Source of the DNA: an uncultured Porphyromonadaceae bacterium
GTDB lineage: Bacteria; Bacteroidota; Bacteroidia; Bacteroidales; Muribaculaceae
DNA length: 44,757 nt
Direction: 5' to 3'
Assembly: GCA_947643665.1 (NCBI GenBank)
Contig: CANRWW010000023.1
Location: 1 to 44,757 of the forward strand
The translations under genes and the position numbers were made by a program. Shown in pieces: positions 15,446 through 24,954 of the stretch; position 1 is the stretch's first letter; every line of letters starts with the position of its first letter. A model generated the notes under the pieces. It was not told the origin of the DNA. It was given only the letters and a program-made list of their open reading frames with translations, and did not search any database.

Positions 15446-17086
15446 ATGAAAAGCGAACTCATCGTAGATGTGCAGCCCAAGGAGGTCTCAATAGCCCTTC
15501 TTGAGGACGGCCGGCTTGTCTCGCTTCAGAAGGAGAGCCGCAACATTGCCTACGCAGTCGGTGACATTTACGTGGCGAAAGTGAAAAAACTTATGCCAGG
15601 CCTCAATGCCGCCTTTGTGAATGTAGGCTACGAAAAAGACGCGTTTCTTCATTACCTGGATCTTGGTCCCCGTTTTTCTACCTATTCGGAATTTATTAAA
15701 GACGTATTTCCTTCAGATGACAGCGCGAAGAAGTCTGCCAAGGCGCTTCCGGATCTTTCCCGGATGAAACTTCTTCCTGATATTGACAAGAACGGCACGA
15801 TAGCTGATCGCCTGGCCGTCGGTCAAGGACTGATGGTACAGATCGTAAAGGAGCCTATTTCGTCAAAAGGCCCGCGACTTACCACAGAAGTGTCATTTAC
15901 CGGGCGTTACATGGTGCTGATTCCTTTCAGCGACAAGATTTCCATATCACAAAAAATCAAGACGACAGGTGAAAAATTGCGCCTGCGTCGTTTGATAGAG
16001 AGCATTAAACCTAAAAATTTTGGTGTCATAATCCGCACTTCCGCAGAAGGAAAATCTGTTGCAGAATTGCTGCATGAGATGCAGACTTTGAAAAAGTGTT
16101 GGGAAGATACGGTTGCGAAAGCCCGCACTGCACCTGTGCCTTCATTGATTTTCGAAGAGGAAAGCCGCATCGTAGGTGTCCTTCGTGACGTGTTCTCCAC
16201 ATCATTCGAGAATATACATGTGAATGATCAGGAGATAATGGCCCAGATAAAGAAGTATGTAAGTCTTATTGCTCCTGAAAAGGCCGATATTGTAAAACTT
16301 TACAATAAGCCGGAACCGATCTTTGACAGTTTCAGCATTACCAGGCAGATAAAGTCATCGTTCGGAAAAACAGTGTCGTTTAAGTCAGGTGCCTATATAA
16401 TAATAGAGCATACAGAGGCACTGCATGTGATTGACGTGAACTCAGGCAATCGTGCCAAAGCCGGTACAGACCAGGAGAGCAACGCTCTTGATGTAAACAT
16501 CCGTGCGGCCGATGAGATCGCGCGCCAGTTGAGATTGCGTGACATGGGTGGCATAATCGTTGTTGACTTTATTGACATGAACAAGGTAGAGCACCGCCAG
16601 GCGCTCTATGACCACATGCGCGAGGTCATGGCAAACGATCGTGCCAGGCATAATATATTGCCGTTAAGCAAATTCGGTCTTATGCAGATCACCCGTCAGA
16701 GGGTGCGTCCGGCTCTTGACATAGTCACTACAGAGGCATGTCCGTCATGTAACGGGAAAGGAGAAGTAAAGCCTTCCTTATTATTTACCGACACCCTGAA
16801 AGAGAAGCTCACCTATCTCGTAAATGATCTGAAAGAGAAAGATTTTATAATGTATGTGCACCCGTTTGTGGATGCGTATATAAAGAAAGGCATCATATCG
16901 CAATATAGGCGCTGGAGAATGGATCTCGGTGCGAAATTTAAGGTGATGCCTGATGAATCGCTTGCTTATTTGCAGTACAAAGTGCTTGATAAAAAGCGCA
17001 ATGAGATTGACCTGAAGGAAGAAAAAGATCTTGACAAATCTTCAACGACAAAAACAAAGACAAAGACCAAGAACCGGGCGTCGTGA
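15446..17086 (+). CDS. rng: Ribonuclease E/G family endoribonuclease
   Basis: 546 residues. An S1 RNA-binding domain lies at about 37-135 (GDIYVAKVKKLMPGLNAAFVNVG) and is followed by the RNase H-like and DNase I-like catalytic part. The Mg2+ ligands are visible as D330 in HVIDVNSG and D374 in VVDFIDM; the zinc-link CPSCNGKG (C432, C435) mediates dimer formation. Length and lack of a long disordered scaffold fit RNase G rather than RNase E; the C-terminal 30 residues are Lys/Thr/Asp-rich. The enzyme cuts single-stranded RNA in mRNA decay and rRNA maturation in the cytoplasm. A terminator follows at 17213. Confidence 0.95.
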   Translation: MKSELIVDVQPKEVSIALLEDGRLVSLQKESRNIAYAVGDIYVAKVKKLMPGLNAAFVNVGYEKDAFLHYLDLGPRFSTYSEFIKDVFPSDDSAKKSAKALPDLSRMKLLPDIDKNGTIADRLAVGQGLMVQIVKEPISSKGPRLTTEVSFTGRYMVLIPFSDKISISQKIKTTGEKLRLRRLIESIKPKNFGVIIRTSAEGKSVAELLHEMQTLKKCWEDTVAKARTAPVPSLIFEEESRIVGVLRDVFSTSFENIHVNDQEIMAQIKKYVSLIAPEKADIVKLYNKPEPIFDSFSITRQIKSSFGKTVSFKSGAYIIIEHTEALHVIDVNSGNRAKAGTDQESNALDVNIRAADEIARQLRLRDMGGIIVVDFIDMNKVEHRQALYDHMREVMANDRARHNILPLSKFGLMQITRQRVRPALDIVTTEACPSCNGKGEVKPSLLFTDTLKEKLTYLVNDLKEKDFIMYVHPFVDAYIKKGIISQYRRWRMDLGAKFKVMPDESLAYLQYKVLDKKRNEIDLKEEKDLDKSSTTKTKTKTKNRAS

Positions 17087-17212
17087 GATATCGCGCCTCG
17101 TCAAACTCCGGCAAATGCCATAAGAAACCATTTGTGTGGCTGTCAAAAACAAGTTTTTTTAATTGCAGACAGCGTGCTTTGCCGAGAGTGACATAAAAGA
17201 GCTATTTTAACA

Positions 17213-17256
17213 AACCCCGTCCGAAAAAAATTTATCGGCGGGGTTAATTGTTTTAA
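17213..17256 (+). terminator. Terminator after RNase E/G
   Basis: Stem AACCCCG/CGGGGTT with an inner CCG/CGG extension (arms about 17213-17223 and 17236-17245), loop rich in A, followed by AATTGTTTT. Confidence 0.6.
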
Positions 17257-17444
17257 CAGGAATTAACACAGCTTCCTTAAGTACCGTGTCGGGATATATA
17301 GAGTACATTTATAGAAGACTTGATGCCTTCAGCAACGGGGGCGCCACGCTTTGGAATGATACTTTAATTCTAACAGGACATGGAAACTTTATTTTAATTG
17401 AATTAACTTACTTTCCTTAAAAGAAAGAATCAGATATTTTAGCT
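17257..17444. other. Region upstream of the FecR gene
   Basis: Read in all frames for a remnant of an ECF sigma gene, which normally precedes fecR; only short open stretches were seen. AT-rich sequence with repeated TTAATT/TTAACTT words lies before the ATG. No consensus promoter was identified, which would fit dependence on an alternative sigma factor. Confidence 0.4.
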
Positions 17445-18530
17445 ATGCAGAATCTTAAAGCCAGTTATGTAAGAAGGGTTGTTTCCCTGTTTGCGAGCGG
17501 TCGTTATTCGGAAGCGACTGAAAAACGCGTGGGGATGTGGCTGACAAACGGCGAGGATAGCAAAGCCAAAAATGAGGCTCTTGAGAGCATTTGGAACGAA
17601 TCCCTTGCAGAGATAGACACGGATAATGAAAGTGCGGATGAGGTTTTTGACCGCTGGCTTAAAAATAACCGCATAGGTGTAGATTGTTTGAAAAAGCCGG
17701 GTGAAACTGATGGTGCATCTTGCGAAAAAACGCTCACGGCATCGTCATACCGCAGTATTTTGCGGGTATGGCAGGGTGTAGCGGCGATACTTGCTGTGGC
17801 AGTCATATCTATGGCGTGGTTGCTTGCAGGGCATAATTCATCGGAAACAAGTGCCCCAACGATGATTCAGGCTTTTTGTCCGGCAGGACAGATACGCAAT
17901 GTAATTCTTCCAGACGGTACCCAGGTTATATTGAATGGCGCGTCTACCATAACATATCTTGACCGCTTTGCAAAAGACCGGCGCGATGTGATGCTTATGG
18001 GAGAAGCGGATTTCAAGGTTGCCAAAGATGCCGACCGGCCGTTTACCGTAAGCACAGGCGATATGGATGTGACGGCGCTTGGCACTGAATTCAATATCAA
18101 GGCATATCCAGGGAGCCGCACCGTTGCCGCTACTTTGGTTGATGGGCTTGTTAGGGTGGTATATGGGACCGAGGAAGAAAACCGCGTTCCCGTAGGTAAC
18201 GCCGAGCTACATCCTGCCCAGCAACTTTTGTTTGACAGGAGCGCGCGGGTTGCGGAGATAAAAGATGTGAACCTTAATGACATTACGGCCTGGCAGCGTG
18301 GTGAACTCGTTTTTGACAATGTTACTTTATATGAAATTTTAAACGAGCTTGAGAACCGTTTTGCCCATAAGTTTGTTTACAGCTTGGGTGCATTACCTGC
18401 CGACCGTTATACTTTCCGTTTCCGAAAAGGCATGACACTTGATGAGGTGATGAACGTAGTGGAAGATGTGACCGGAGCGGTACGTTGTGCCATTGACGAT
18501 AACACATGCAACATATACCCTAATTCGTAA
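17445..18530 (+). CDS. FecR-family anti-sigma factor
   Basis: 361 residues. The N-terminal cytoplasmic part (1-105) would bind an ECF sigma factor; a single membrane helix lies at about 107-128 (VWQGVAAILAVAVISMAWLL). The periplasmic FecR domain covers about 140-240 (RNVILPDGTQVILNGAST, FKVAKDADRPFTV, VTALGTEFNIKAY), and the end (285-361) is a DUF4974/STN-like domain (ELVFDNVTLYEILNELENRF). Such proteins relay ligand occupancy of a TonB-dependent receptor to a sigma factor. The receptor is the next gene, which carries the matching STN domain. The partner sigma factor is not adjacent, which is unusual. Confidence 0.93.
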   Translation: MQNLKASYVRRVVSLFASGRYSEATEKRVGMWLTNGEDSKAKNEALESIWNESLAEIDTDNESADEVFDRWLKNNRIGVDCLKKPGETDGASCEKTLTASSYRSILRVWQGVAAILAVAVISMAWLLAGHNSSETSAPTMIQAFCPAGQIRNVILPDGTQVILNGASTITYLDRFAKDRRDVMLMGEADFKVAKDADRPFTVSTGDMDVTALGTEFNIKAYPGSRTVAATLVDGLVRVVYGTEEENRVPVGNAELHPAQQLLFDRSARVAEIKDVNLNDITAWQRGELVFDNVTLYEILNELENRFAHKFVYSLGALPADRYTFRFRKGMTLDEVMNVVEDVTGAVRCAIDDNTCNIYPNS

Positions 18531-18823
18531 CAAGAATATAAATATTACCTGACATAAAATTAGTATAATCATTTATTACCTTGTGACGCAGCACTATCCG
18601 ATAAATGCGATTGTGCAAATAGTAGAAATTTAATCTGTTATTTGAATCAACAACCACTCTGAGGGTATATCCCTAAGATGGTAAAGCAGCTGTAACAAGG
18701 CTGCAGGAACCTGTGAAACATAAAATTGCAGGTTGCGGCCTTTCGTATACATTTTGCATAACGGCATAAAACTGACAAAGAAACTTAAAATACATTTAAT
18801 TAATTTACTAATACCTAAGCTAA
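18531..18823 (+). other. 293-nt susC leader
   Basis: No gene. It holds short inverted repeats (AACCTG near 18710 with CAGGTT near 18729) and a near-consensus box TATACATTTTG at about 18748-18758 with one extra spacer base. It is probably the promoter and 5' UTR of the PUL operon. No known riboswitch was recognised. Confidence 0.4.
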
Positions 18824-21800
18824 ATGCCTAATTTATTGAGTATTGCAGCTGCGCGAAGGAAGTCTGTGACACCTCGCCTGATGACGCTGCTTCTGGCTTT
18901 TTTCCTCCTTTCGGCATCGGCTTTCGCTCAGGATGCTTCTGCCCGCATTAACATCCACCGCAGCGGAATCTCCGTTATTGACGCTTTGAAGGAAGTGGAA
19001 CAGCAAAGCGGACTTTCAATCGGGTTCAACAATTCAAAACTCGAGGACAAACCCGCAGTGAATCTTAACCTTACTGATGCCACTCTCGCAAGTTCGCTTG
19101 ACCAGATCCTTAAGGGAACCGGTTATACTTACGAGATTTCAGACAATTACATCAAAATCGTAGGCGAACAGGGGAATGCAAGCGCATCTTCTTCCGCAGC
19201 CGGACCATCCGAGACAATAAGCGGTGTTGTGCTGGATCCGGAAGGTGAACCGCTGATCGGTGCCACCGTACAGGTGAAAGGCACTTCAACGGCTACCGCC
19301 ACCGATATTGACGGTAATTTCTCTTTGCGTGCCCGTCCGTCAGATACTCTCCTTTTTTCCTATATAGGATATGGGGCACAGGAAGTGAAAGTAGGGGATA
19401 AAACCACTTTTGACATCACAATGAGTGAAGACTCGCAGGTGCTTGACGAAGTTGTGGTGACGGCTCTCGGTATCAAACGTGAGCAGAAATCCCTGTCTTA
19501 CAATGTGCAGCAGCTTAAGGGCGATGTGTTGTCGGAAAATAAGGATGCAAACTTTATCAATGGCCTTGCCGGTAAGGTAGCCGGTGTGAACATTAACGCT
19601 TCCTCTTCCGGTGTAGGCGGTATCTCAAAAGTTGTGATGCGTGGTACCAAATCTATCATGCAAGGTTCAAACGCGCTGTATGTGATTGACGGCATGCCTA
19701 TGCGTGGTGCCAACTCCGGCGGTTCAACCGAATTCGGCTCACAAGGTTCCACAGAGCCTATTGCCGATATCAACCCCGAGGATATTGAGTCAATGTCGGT
19801 GCTTACCGGTGCCGCCGCCGCTGCCCTTTACGGTTCTGACGCTGCCAATGGCGCGATTGTCATAACAACCAAGAAAGGCCAGGCCGGCAAGACGAAACTG
19901 ACCTATAACAGTGCATTGTCCTGGGACCGCGCACTGGTTCAGCATAAACTACAGAATCGTTATGGCACAGGCATCAACGGTGCTCTCAATCCAACCAGCA
20001 ACATGTCATGGGGCGCTCCTTTGGTTGCGGCAAACAATTGGAATTACAATCCCTACAACGATTATTTCCAGACCGGTTTCCTTTCAACCCAGTCGCTGAC
20101 ATTCAGCACCGGTAACGACAAAAACCAGACATATGCGTCGGCAGCCGCCGTCAATTCCAAAGGTATCGTACCCAACAACCGTTACGACCGTTACAACTTC
20201 AACATCCGCAATACCACATCTTTCCTAAATGATAAGATGACTCTGGATGTGAATGCCACTTATATACACCAGACAGACCGCAATATGGTTAACCAGGGCC
20301 AGTACAACAACCCTTATGTGGGAGCTTTGCTTTTCCCGCGCGGCAATAACTGGGAAGATGTCAAGACCTATGAGCTTTATGATCCGGCGCGTGCACTGAG
20401 TGTGCAAAACTGGCAGGTAGGCGATTATGGTATGAACGTGCAGAATCCTTACTGGATCAACTACCGTACTCCGCGTGAAAACAAAAAAGACCGTTTCATG
20501 CTGGGTGCCAACCTCACATACCAGGTTCTTCCTTATCTAACTCTGGCAGGACGCGTGCGCATTGACAACTCATACAACACTTACACCGAGAAGTTCTATG
20601 CCACCACTAACAACACCATTACCGACGGCTCAGACCGTGGTTTCTATGGCATCACCAAGAGCACTGACAAGCAGATCTTCGCTGACTTCCTTGTAAGTTT
20701 CAACAAGAATTTCGGTGAGGACTGGAGCGTGCAGGCCAACTTCGGCGGTTCAATCTCCGATATGCGTTATGACGCTCTTGCCACCAATGGCCCCATATCC
20801 ACAGGCATGGGTAAGTTTGAAGGTATATCCGCAGGTCTGCCAAACTTCTTTGCCGTGCAGAACCTCTCTTCAGCGCATGTAAAAAACATGCAGACAGGAT
20901 GGCACGAACAGACACAGTCTCTGTATGCTTCAGCCGACATTGGCTTCAAGAATACATATTACCTGACACTTACCGGACGAAACGACTGGCCTTCACAGCT
21001 GGCAGGTCCAAATTCACGTAATTCTTCTTTCTTCTATCCTTCAGTCGGTCTGTCGGTGCTGATGAACCAGCTTCTTCCCCAGATACCTTCAAACATAATG
21101 CAGCTCTGGAAAATCCGTGCCAGCTATGCATCCGTAGGTTCGGCTTTCAGCCGCTATATCGCCAACCCGCGCTATACATGGAATGAATCTACAAATTCAT
21201 GGAGTGTGCAGACCCAGTATCCGCTTTATGACCTTCGTCCCGAAAGGACAAACTCGTTTGAGGTAGGTATGAATTTCCGTTTCATCAACGACATCACTTT
21301 TGATGCAACATTCTATCATGCCGATACAAAGAACCAGACTTTCAACCCGGGCCTTCCTGTGAGCCAGTATTCCAATCTGTTCGTACAGACAGGTTCTGTC
21401 CGCAACTGGGGTATGGAATTCGGTCTTAACTACAGCCACACATGGGGCGACTTCACATGGAACAGCGGCCTGACTTATTCGTTTAACCGCAATAAGATAA
21501 CCGAGCTTGCCGATAATGCCATCAACCCTGTGACCGGCGAACACTTCTCAATGGATGTGCTTGACATGGGCGGCCTCGGATCTACCCGTTTCCTTCTCAA
21601 GAAAGGTGGTACCATGGGTGACATCTATTCTACGATAGACCTTGTGCGCGACAGCAACGGCGCCATCTATGTGGATGAAACCCAAGCAGTGGCCACTTCA
21701 AATATCAAGGATAAAGAGGATTATATAAAACTCGGATCTGTTCTTCCTGCAGGCAACCTCGCATGGAACAACTCTTTCCAGTGGAAGAATATCGGTGCAA

Positions 21801-22240
21801 GTTTCATGATCAATGCCCGCTTGGGCGGCAAGGTATTCTCCCGTACCCAGGCTGTGCTTGACTACTATGGTGTCAGTGAAAACTCTGCAGCTGCCCGTGA
21901 CCATGGTTTCGTTTCTGTCAATAATGGCGACCGTGTGGATCCGCAGATGTGGTACAGTGTGATTGCAGGTGGTACCGCAGTGCCTCAGTACTATATCTAT
22001 GATGCAACCAACGTGCGTCTGGGTGAGGTTACTGTAAGCTATAATATTCCCCGCCGCTGGCTAGGAAACGTATGCGACATCAAACTTTCATTTGTCGGAC
22101 GCAACCTGCTTATGATTTACAACAAGGCACCATTTGACCCGGAGTCAGTTGCTTCCACCGACAATTATTATCAGGGAATAGACTGGTTCATGATGCCTTC
22201 ACAGCGTAATCTCGGTTTTAACGTAAACTTCACTTTCTAA
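18824..22240 (+). CDS. SusC/RagA-family TonB-dependent receptor with STN domain
   Basis: 1138 residues. Signal peptide at about 1-36 (LLLAFFLLSASAFAQ). An STN domain (about 40-115, SGISVIDALKEVEQQSG) signals to FecR; then a carboxypeptidase-regulatory-like domain (about 130-210, ISGVVLDPEGEPLIGATVQV); then the plug (DEVVVTALGIKREQKSLSY, with VIDGMPMRG and NPEDIESMSVLTG); and a 22-strand barrel ending in FNVNFTF. Together with SusD it imports oligosaccharides across the outer membrane using TonB energy. The next gene, SusD-like, starts 13 nt later. Context points to N-glycan fragments as cargo. No truncation is seen. Confidence 0.96.
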   Translation: MPNLLSIAAARRKSVTPRLMTLLLAFFLLSASAFAQDASARINIHRSGISVIDALKEVEQQSGLSIGFNNSKLEDKPAVNLNLTDATLASSLDQILKGTGYTYEISDNYIKIVGEQGNASASSSAAGPSETISGVVLDPEGEPLIGATVQVKGTSTATATDIDGNFSLRARPSDTLLFSYIGYGAQEVKVGDKTTFDITMSEDSQVLDEVVVTALGIKREQKSLSYNVQQLKGDVLSENKDANFINGLAGKVAGVNINASSSGVGGISKVVMRGTKSIMQGSNALYVIDGMPMRGANSGGSTEFGSQGSTEPIADINPEDIESMSVLTGAAAAALYGSDAANGAIVITTKKGQAGKTKLTYNSALSWDRALVQHKLQNRYGTGINGALNPTSNMSWGAPLVAANNWNYNPYNDYFQTGFLSTQSLTFSTGNDKNQTYASAAAVNSKGIVPNNRYDRYNFNIRNTTSFLNDKMTLDVNATYIHQTDRNMVNQGQYNNPYVGALLFPRGNNWEDVKTYELYDPARALSVQNWQVGDYGMNVQNPYWINYRTPRENKKDRFMLGANLTYQVLPYLTLAGRVRIDNSYNTYTEKFYATTNNTITDGSDRGFYGITKSTDKQIFADFLVSFNKNFGEDWSVQANFGGSISDMRYDALATNGPISTGMGKFEGISAGLPNFFAVQNLSSAHVKNMQTGWHEQTQSLYASADIGFKNTYYLTLTGRNDWPSQLAGPNSRNSSFFYPSVGLSVLMNQLLPQIPSNIMQLWKIRASYASVGSAFSRYIANPRYTWNESTNSWSVQTQYPLYDLRPERTNSFEVGMNFRFINDITFDATFYHADTKNQTFNPGLPVSQYSNLFVQTGSVRNWGMEFGLNYSHTWGDFTWNSGLTYSFNRNKITELADNAINPVTGEHFSMDVLDMGGLGSTRFLLKKGGTMGDIYSTIDLVRDSNGAIYVDETQAVATSNIKDKEDYIKLGSVLPAGNLAWNNSFQWKNIGASFMINARLGGKVFSRTQAVLDYYGVSENSAAARDHGFVSVNNGDRVDPQMWYSVIAGGTAVPQYYIYDATNVRLGEVTVSYNIPRRWLGNVCDIKLSFVGRNLLMIYNKAPFDPESVASTDNYYQGIDWFMMPSQRNLGFNVNFTF

Positions 22241-22253
22241 ACAAGCCTGACAC

Positions 22254-23840
22254 ATGCACAAATATATAAACAAACTCTTCATCGCTTCTATTGCAGTCGC
22301 AGCGGTTTCCTGCACTGGCGCGTATGAGGATATCAACTCCAACCCCTATGAGCCCGGCGACCTTTCCGGCGACTCATACAAGATGAACAGCCAGCTCAAC
22401 AATGTGGCGAGTTGTGTAATGTCATCGGATGTGAACACAATCCAGTTTACCGACGCACTTCTCGGAGGCGTATACGGCGGCTATTTTTCCGATTCCAATG
22501 CTGGCTTCGCAGAATCGTTCGCCCGTTATAATCCCAAGGACGACTGGAGCCGTGTGTTTCTTAAATCAGACCGCATTGTGGCCACTTTGTATGCCAACCT
22601 CGGTCAGATAGAGGCTGATTGCGACAAAACGGGCAACCATGTCCCCCTTGCTGTGGCGAATATCATAAAAGTTGCTGCCATGAGCCGTGTCACTGATGCA
22701 TATGGCCCCATACCTTACCGCCAGTTAGGCACGTCAAATGACATATATGTTCCCTACGACAGCCAGGAAGACATATATACGTCTTTCTTCGATGAACTTG
22801 ACGAGAGTATAGCATTCCTGAAAACCAACATTGAAATGTCCCTGTCTCCTCTTGGCGACTTCGTATATGGCGGCGACCTTACCAAATGGGTTAAATTCGC
22901 CAATTCACTCAAGCTCCGTCTTGCAATGAGAATATCATACGCGAATCCACAGCTGGCACGTCAGATGGCTGAAGAGGCCGTGCGCGACGGTGTGATTGAA
23001 AGCAACGAGGACAATGCCATGTGGAATTATTTCAAATCCGGTACTATCACCAACGGACTTTATGTGGCAAAGAACTACAACGAGGACACAAAGCAGAACA
23101 CCGGCGGTGACACACACGCTGCGGCAGATATAATCTGCTACATGAACGGTTACAAGGATCCTCGCCGTGCCGTATATTTCGTGAAATCAACCGAATGGGC
23201 AGACCAGGAGTATGTCGGTCTTCGTCGCGGATGGGAAACCTTTAACAAGAGCTGGGGATTCTATTTCTGTGGCCTTGGAGTGAAGTCAACCGATCCTTAT
23301 ATCTGGCTTACCGCTTCCGAAGTGGCATTCCTTCGTGCAGAAGGCGTTGCAGTACATGGATTCGACATGGGCGGCCAGGCCGGTGATTTTTACAACGACG
23401 GCATCAGGCTTAGCTTCTCCCAGTGGGGATGCAAGGGTGCGGAGGAGTATCTTGCAGACGCAAATTCACGCCCTTCCGCATATGTGGATCCCACGGGTAA
23501 TAATCCATACGAAGGTTCCCTGTCAAGCATTACCGTGAAATGGGACAACGATGCCGACCAGGAGACAAAGCTGGAACGCATCATTACCCAGAAGTGGATC
23601 GCACTCTACTATAACGGCAACGAGGCATGGGCAGAACTGCGTCGTACAGGATATCCGAAACTTATCCCTGTCGCCGCCAATCTTTCTGGTGGCATAATAA
23701 ATGACAATGAGGGTCCCCAGCGTCTGACATATCCTCAAGAGGAATATACTAACAATACGGTGAATGTCACCTCGGCAGTTAATAACCTGCTTGGTGGTCC
23801 TGACAATATGGCTACCAGACTTTGGTGGGCACGCCGCTGA
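22254..23840 (+). CDS. SusD-like surface glycan-binding lipoprotein
   Basis: 528 residues. Lipoprotein signal ends in VSC (Cys20). The mature part has the SusD/RagB helical scaffold: RVTDAYGPIPYRQLG near residue 145, DSQEDIYTSFFDELDESIAFL, a KFANSLKLRLAMRISYANP tetratricopeptide-like helix, and a late ITQKWIALYYNGNEAWAELRRTGYP segment. It fits the SusD-like_2 subgroup. It caps the SusC barrel and captures glycan at the cell surface. It is translationally close to susC (13 nt) and 60 nt before the next lipoprotein gene. Confidence 0.95.
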   Translation: MHKYINKLFIASIAVAAVSCTGAYEDINSNPYEPGDLSGDSYKMNSQLNNVASCVMSSDVNTIQFTDALLGGVYGGYFSDSNAGFAESFARYNPKDDWSRVFLKSDRIVATLYANLGQIEADCDKTGNHVPLAVANIIKVAAMSRVTDAYGPIPYRQLGTSNDIYVPYDSQEDIYTSFFDELDESIAFLKTNIEMSLSPLGDFVYGGDLTKWVKFANSLKLRLAMRISYANPQLARQMAEEAVRDGVIESNEDNAMWNYFKSGTITNGLYVAKNYNEDTKQNTGGDTHAAADIICYMNGYKDPRRAVYFVKSTEWADQEYVGLRRGWETFNKSWGFYFCGLGVKSTDPYIWLTASEVAFLRAEGVAVHGFDMGGQAGDFYNDGIRLSFSQWGCKGAEEYLADANSRPSAYVDPTGNNPYEGSLSSITVKWDNDADQETKLERIITQKWIALYYNGNEAWAELRRTGYPKLIPVAANLSGGIINDNEGPQRLTYPQEEYTNNTVNVTSAVNNLLGGPDNMATRLWWARR

Positions 23841-23900
23841 AACCTGCTTGAATAAAATTGCTCCTCTCTCTCCATTTTTATAAAAAAGAATACATTAAGC

Positions 23901-24911
23901 ATGAAAAATATTTTGAAGTACGGTATGATGGCTTTCGTGGCCGCGGTAGGTCTGGGTGCATGCAGCGACTGGACTGAACCGGAGTCTGTGAAAGTAGTCT
24001 ACGACGGAGTGTCTGATTCTGATCCTGACACTTACAATAAATATCTTGAAAACCTCAGGGCATACAGAAACAACGGACATAAGAAAGTATATGCCTGGTT
24101 TGCAAACACCGGATCTTTCAATTCGCAGGCCGACCACGTTTCGGCTGTACCGGATAGCATAGATGTGCTGGTGCTTCATAACCCCCAGCATGTGAGCGGA
24201 GAAGCGTTGGACGATCTCAATAAAAAACGCTCGCAGACCGGTATGCTCATGGCATGCACAGTTGACTTTGATGCCATCAAGGCTTCGTGGAATTTGAAAA
24301 AAGAACTTGAGCAGGCTGGAGGTGCTGTTGTTCCTGAATGGAACAAATTCCTGAATGACAGCCTGTCAGTAGCCTTGAAACATGCTTCTGATGCGCAGAT
24401 GGATCGTGTGATCGCAGCTTTTATCGGGCAGGATGTGTCGCATTTGCCACAGCCTGAAAAAGAGCAATATCTTGCCGACCAGGAGACATTCTTCAAAGGC
24501 ATAAGAAACTGGGTAGGTTCAGGATCAGGCAGGGGATATGATTATATGGGAGTCCCGACCAACATAACAGATGACGAAATCCTCTCAAATGCCGGTATCC
24601 TGTTCCTTTACGAGACACTTACTGCCACTAGCACGCCTGACTATAACTATATAGTGACACGCGCTTGTGCAAAAGGCATTGACGAAAAACGTGTTGCAGT
24701 GATGGCACCGCTTCCTGGCTTTGATGCCGCCAATAATCCTGTCGGAAAATGGGGCGACCAGTATACCAGCTGGGCAGTGGCACGTTGGGCACGTTCTACT
24801 GAAATAGGTGCCGTAGGTTTCACAAACCTGTACAATGACTATTATAACCCCACATTTATTTATCCGGTGTGCCGTCAGGCTATCCAGTTGCTGAACCCGG
24901 CAGTGAAATGA
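23901..24911 (+). CDS. GH18-like lipoprotein lacking catalytic acids (glycan binding)
   Basis: 336 residues. Lipoprotein signal ends in GAC (Cys21), followed by SDWTEPE, an acidic surface-export-like stretch. The rest follows a GH18 TIM-barrel pattern: KKVYAWFANTG, DVLVLHNPQHV, MLMACTVDFDAI, a region QMDRVIAAFIGQDVS where active enzymes have DGxDxDxE, then DYNYIVTRACAKG and TEIGAVGFTNLYNDYY. The D-R-V-I-A-A-F-I string lacks both acidic catalytic positions, so the protein probably binds rather than cuts. Comparable proteins occupy this position in Bacteroides N-glycan loci. It could also keep an unknown activity. Confidence 0.8.
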   Translation: MKNILKYGMMAFVAAVGLGACSDWTEPESVKVVYDGVSDSDPDTYNKYLENLRAYRNNGHKKVYAWFANTGSFNSQADHVSAVPDSIDVLVLHNPQHVSGEALDDLNKKRSQTGMLMACTVDFDAIKASWNLKKELEQAGGAVVPEWNKFLNDSLSVALKHASDAQMDRVIAAFIGQDVSHLPQPEKEQYLADQETFFKGIRNWVGSGSGRGYDYMGVPTNITDDEILSNAGILFLYETLTATSTPDYNYIVTRACAKGIDEKRVAVMAPLPGFDAANNPVGKWGDQYTSWAVARWARSTEIGAVGFTNLYNDYYNPTFIYPVCRQAIQLLNPAVK

Positions 24912-24954
24912 GTGTCGGAATATTCTAAAATTACCATTTAAAACTCTGAAATAA

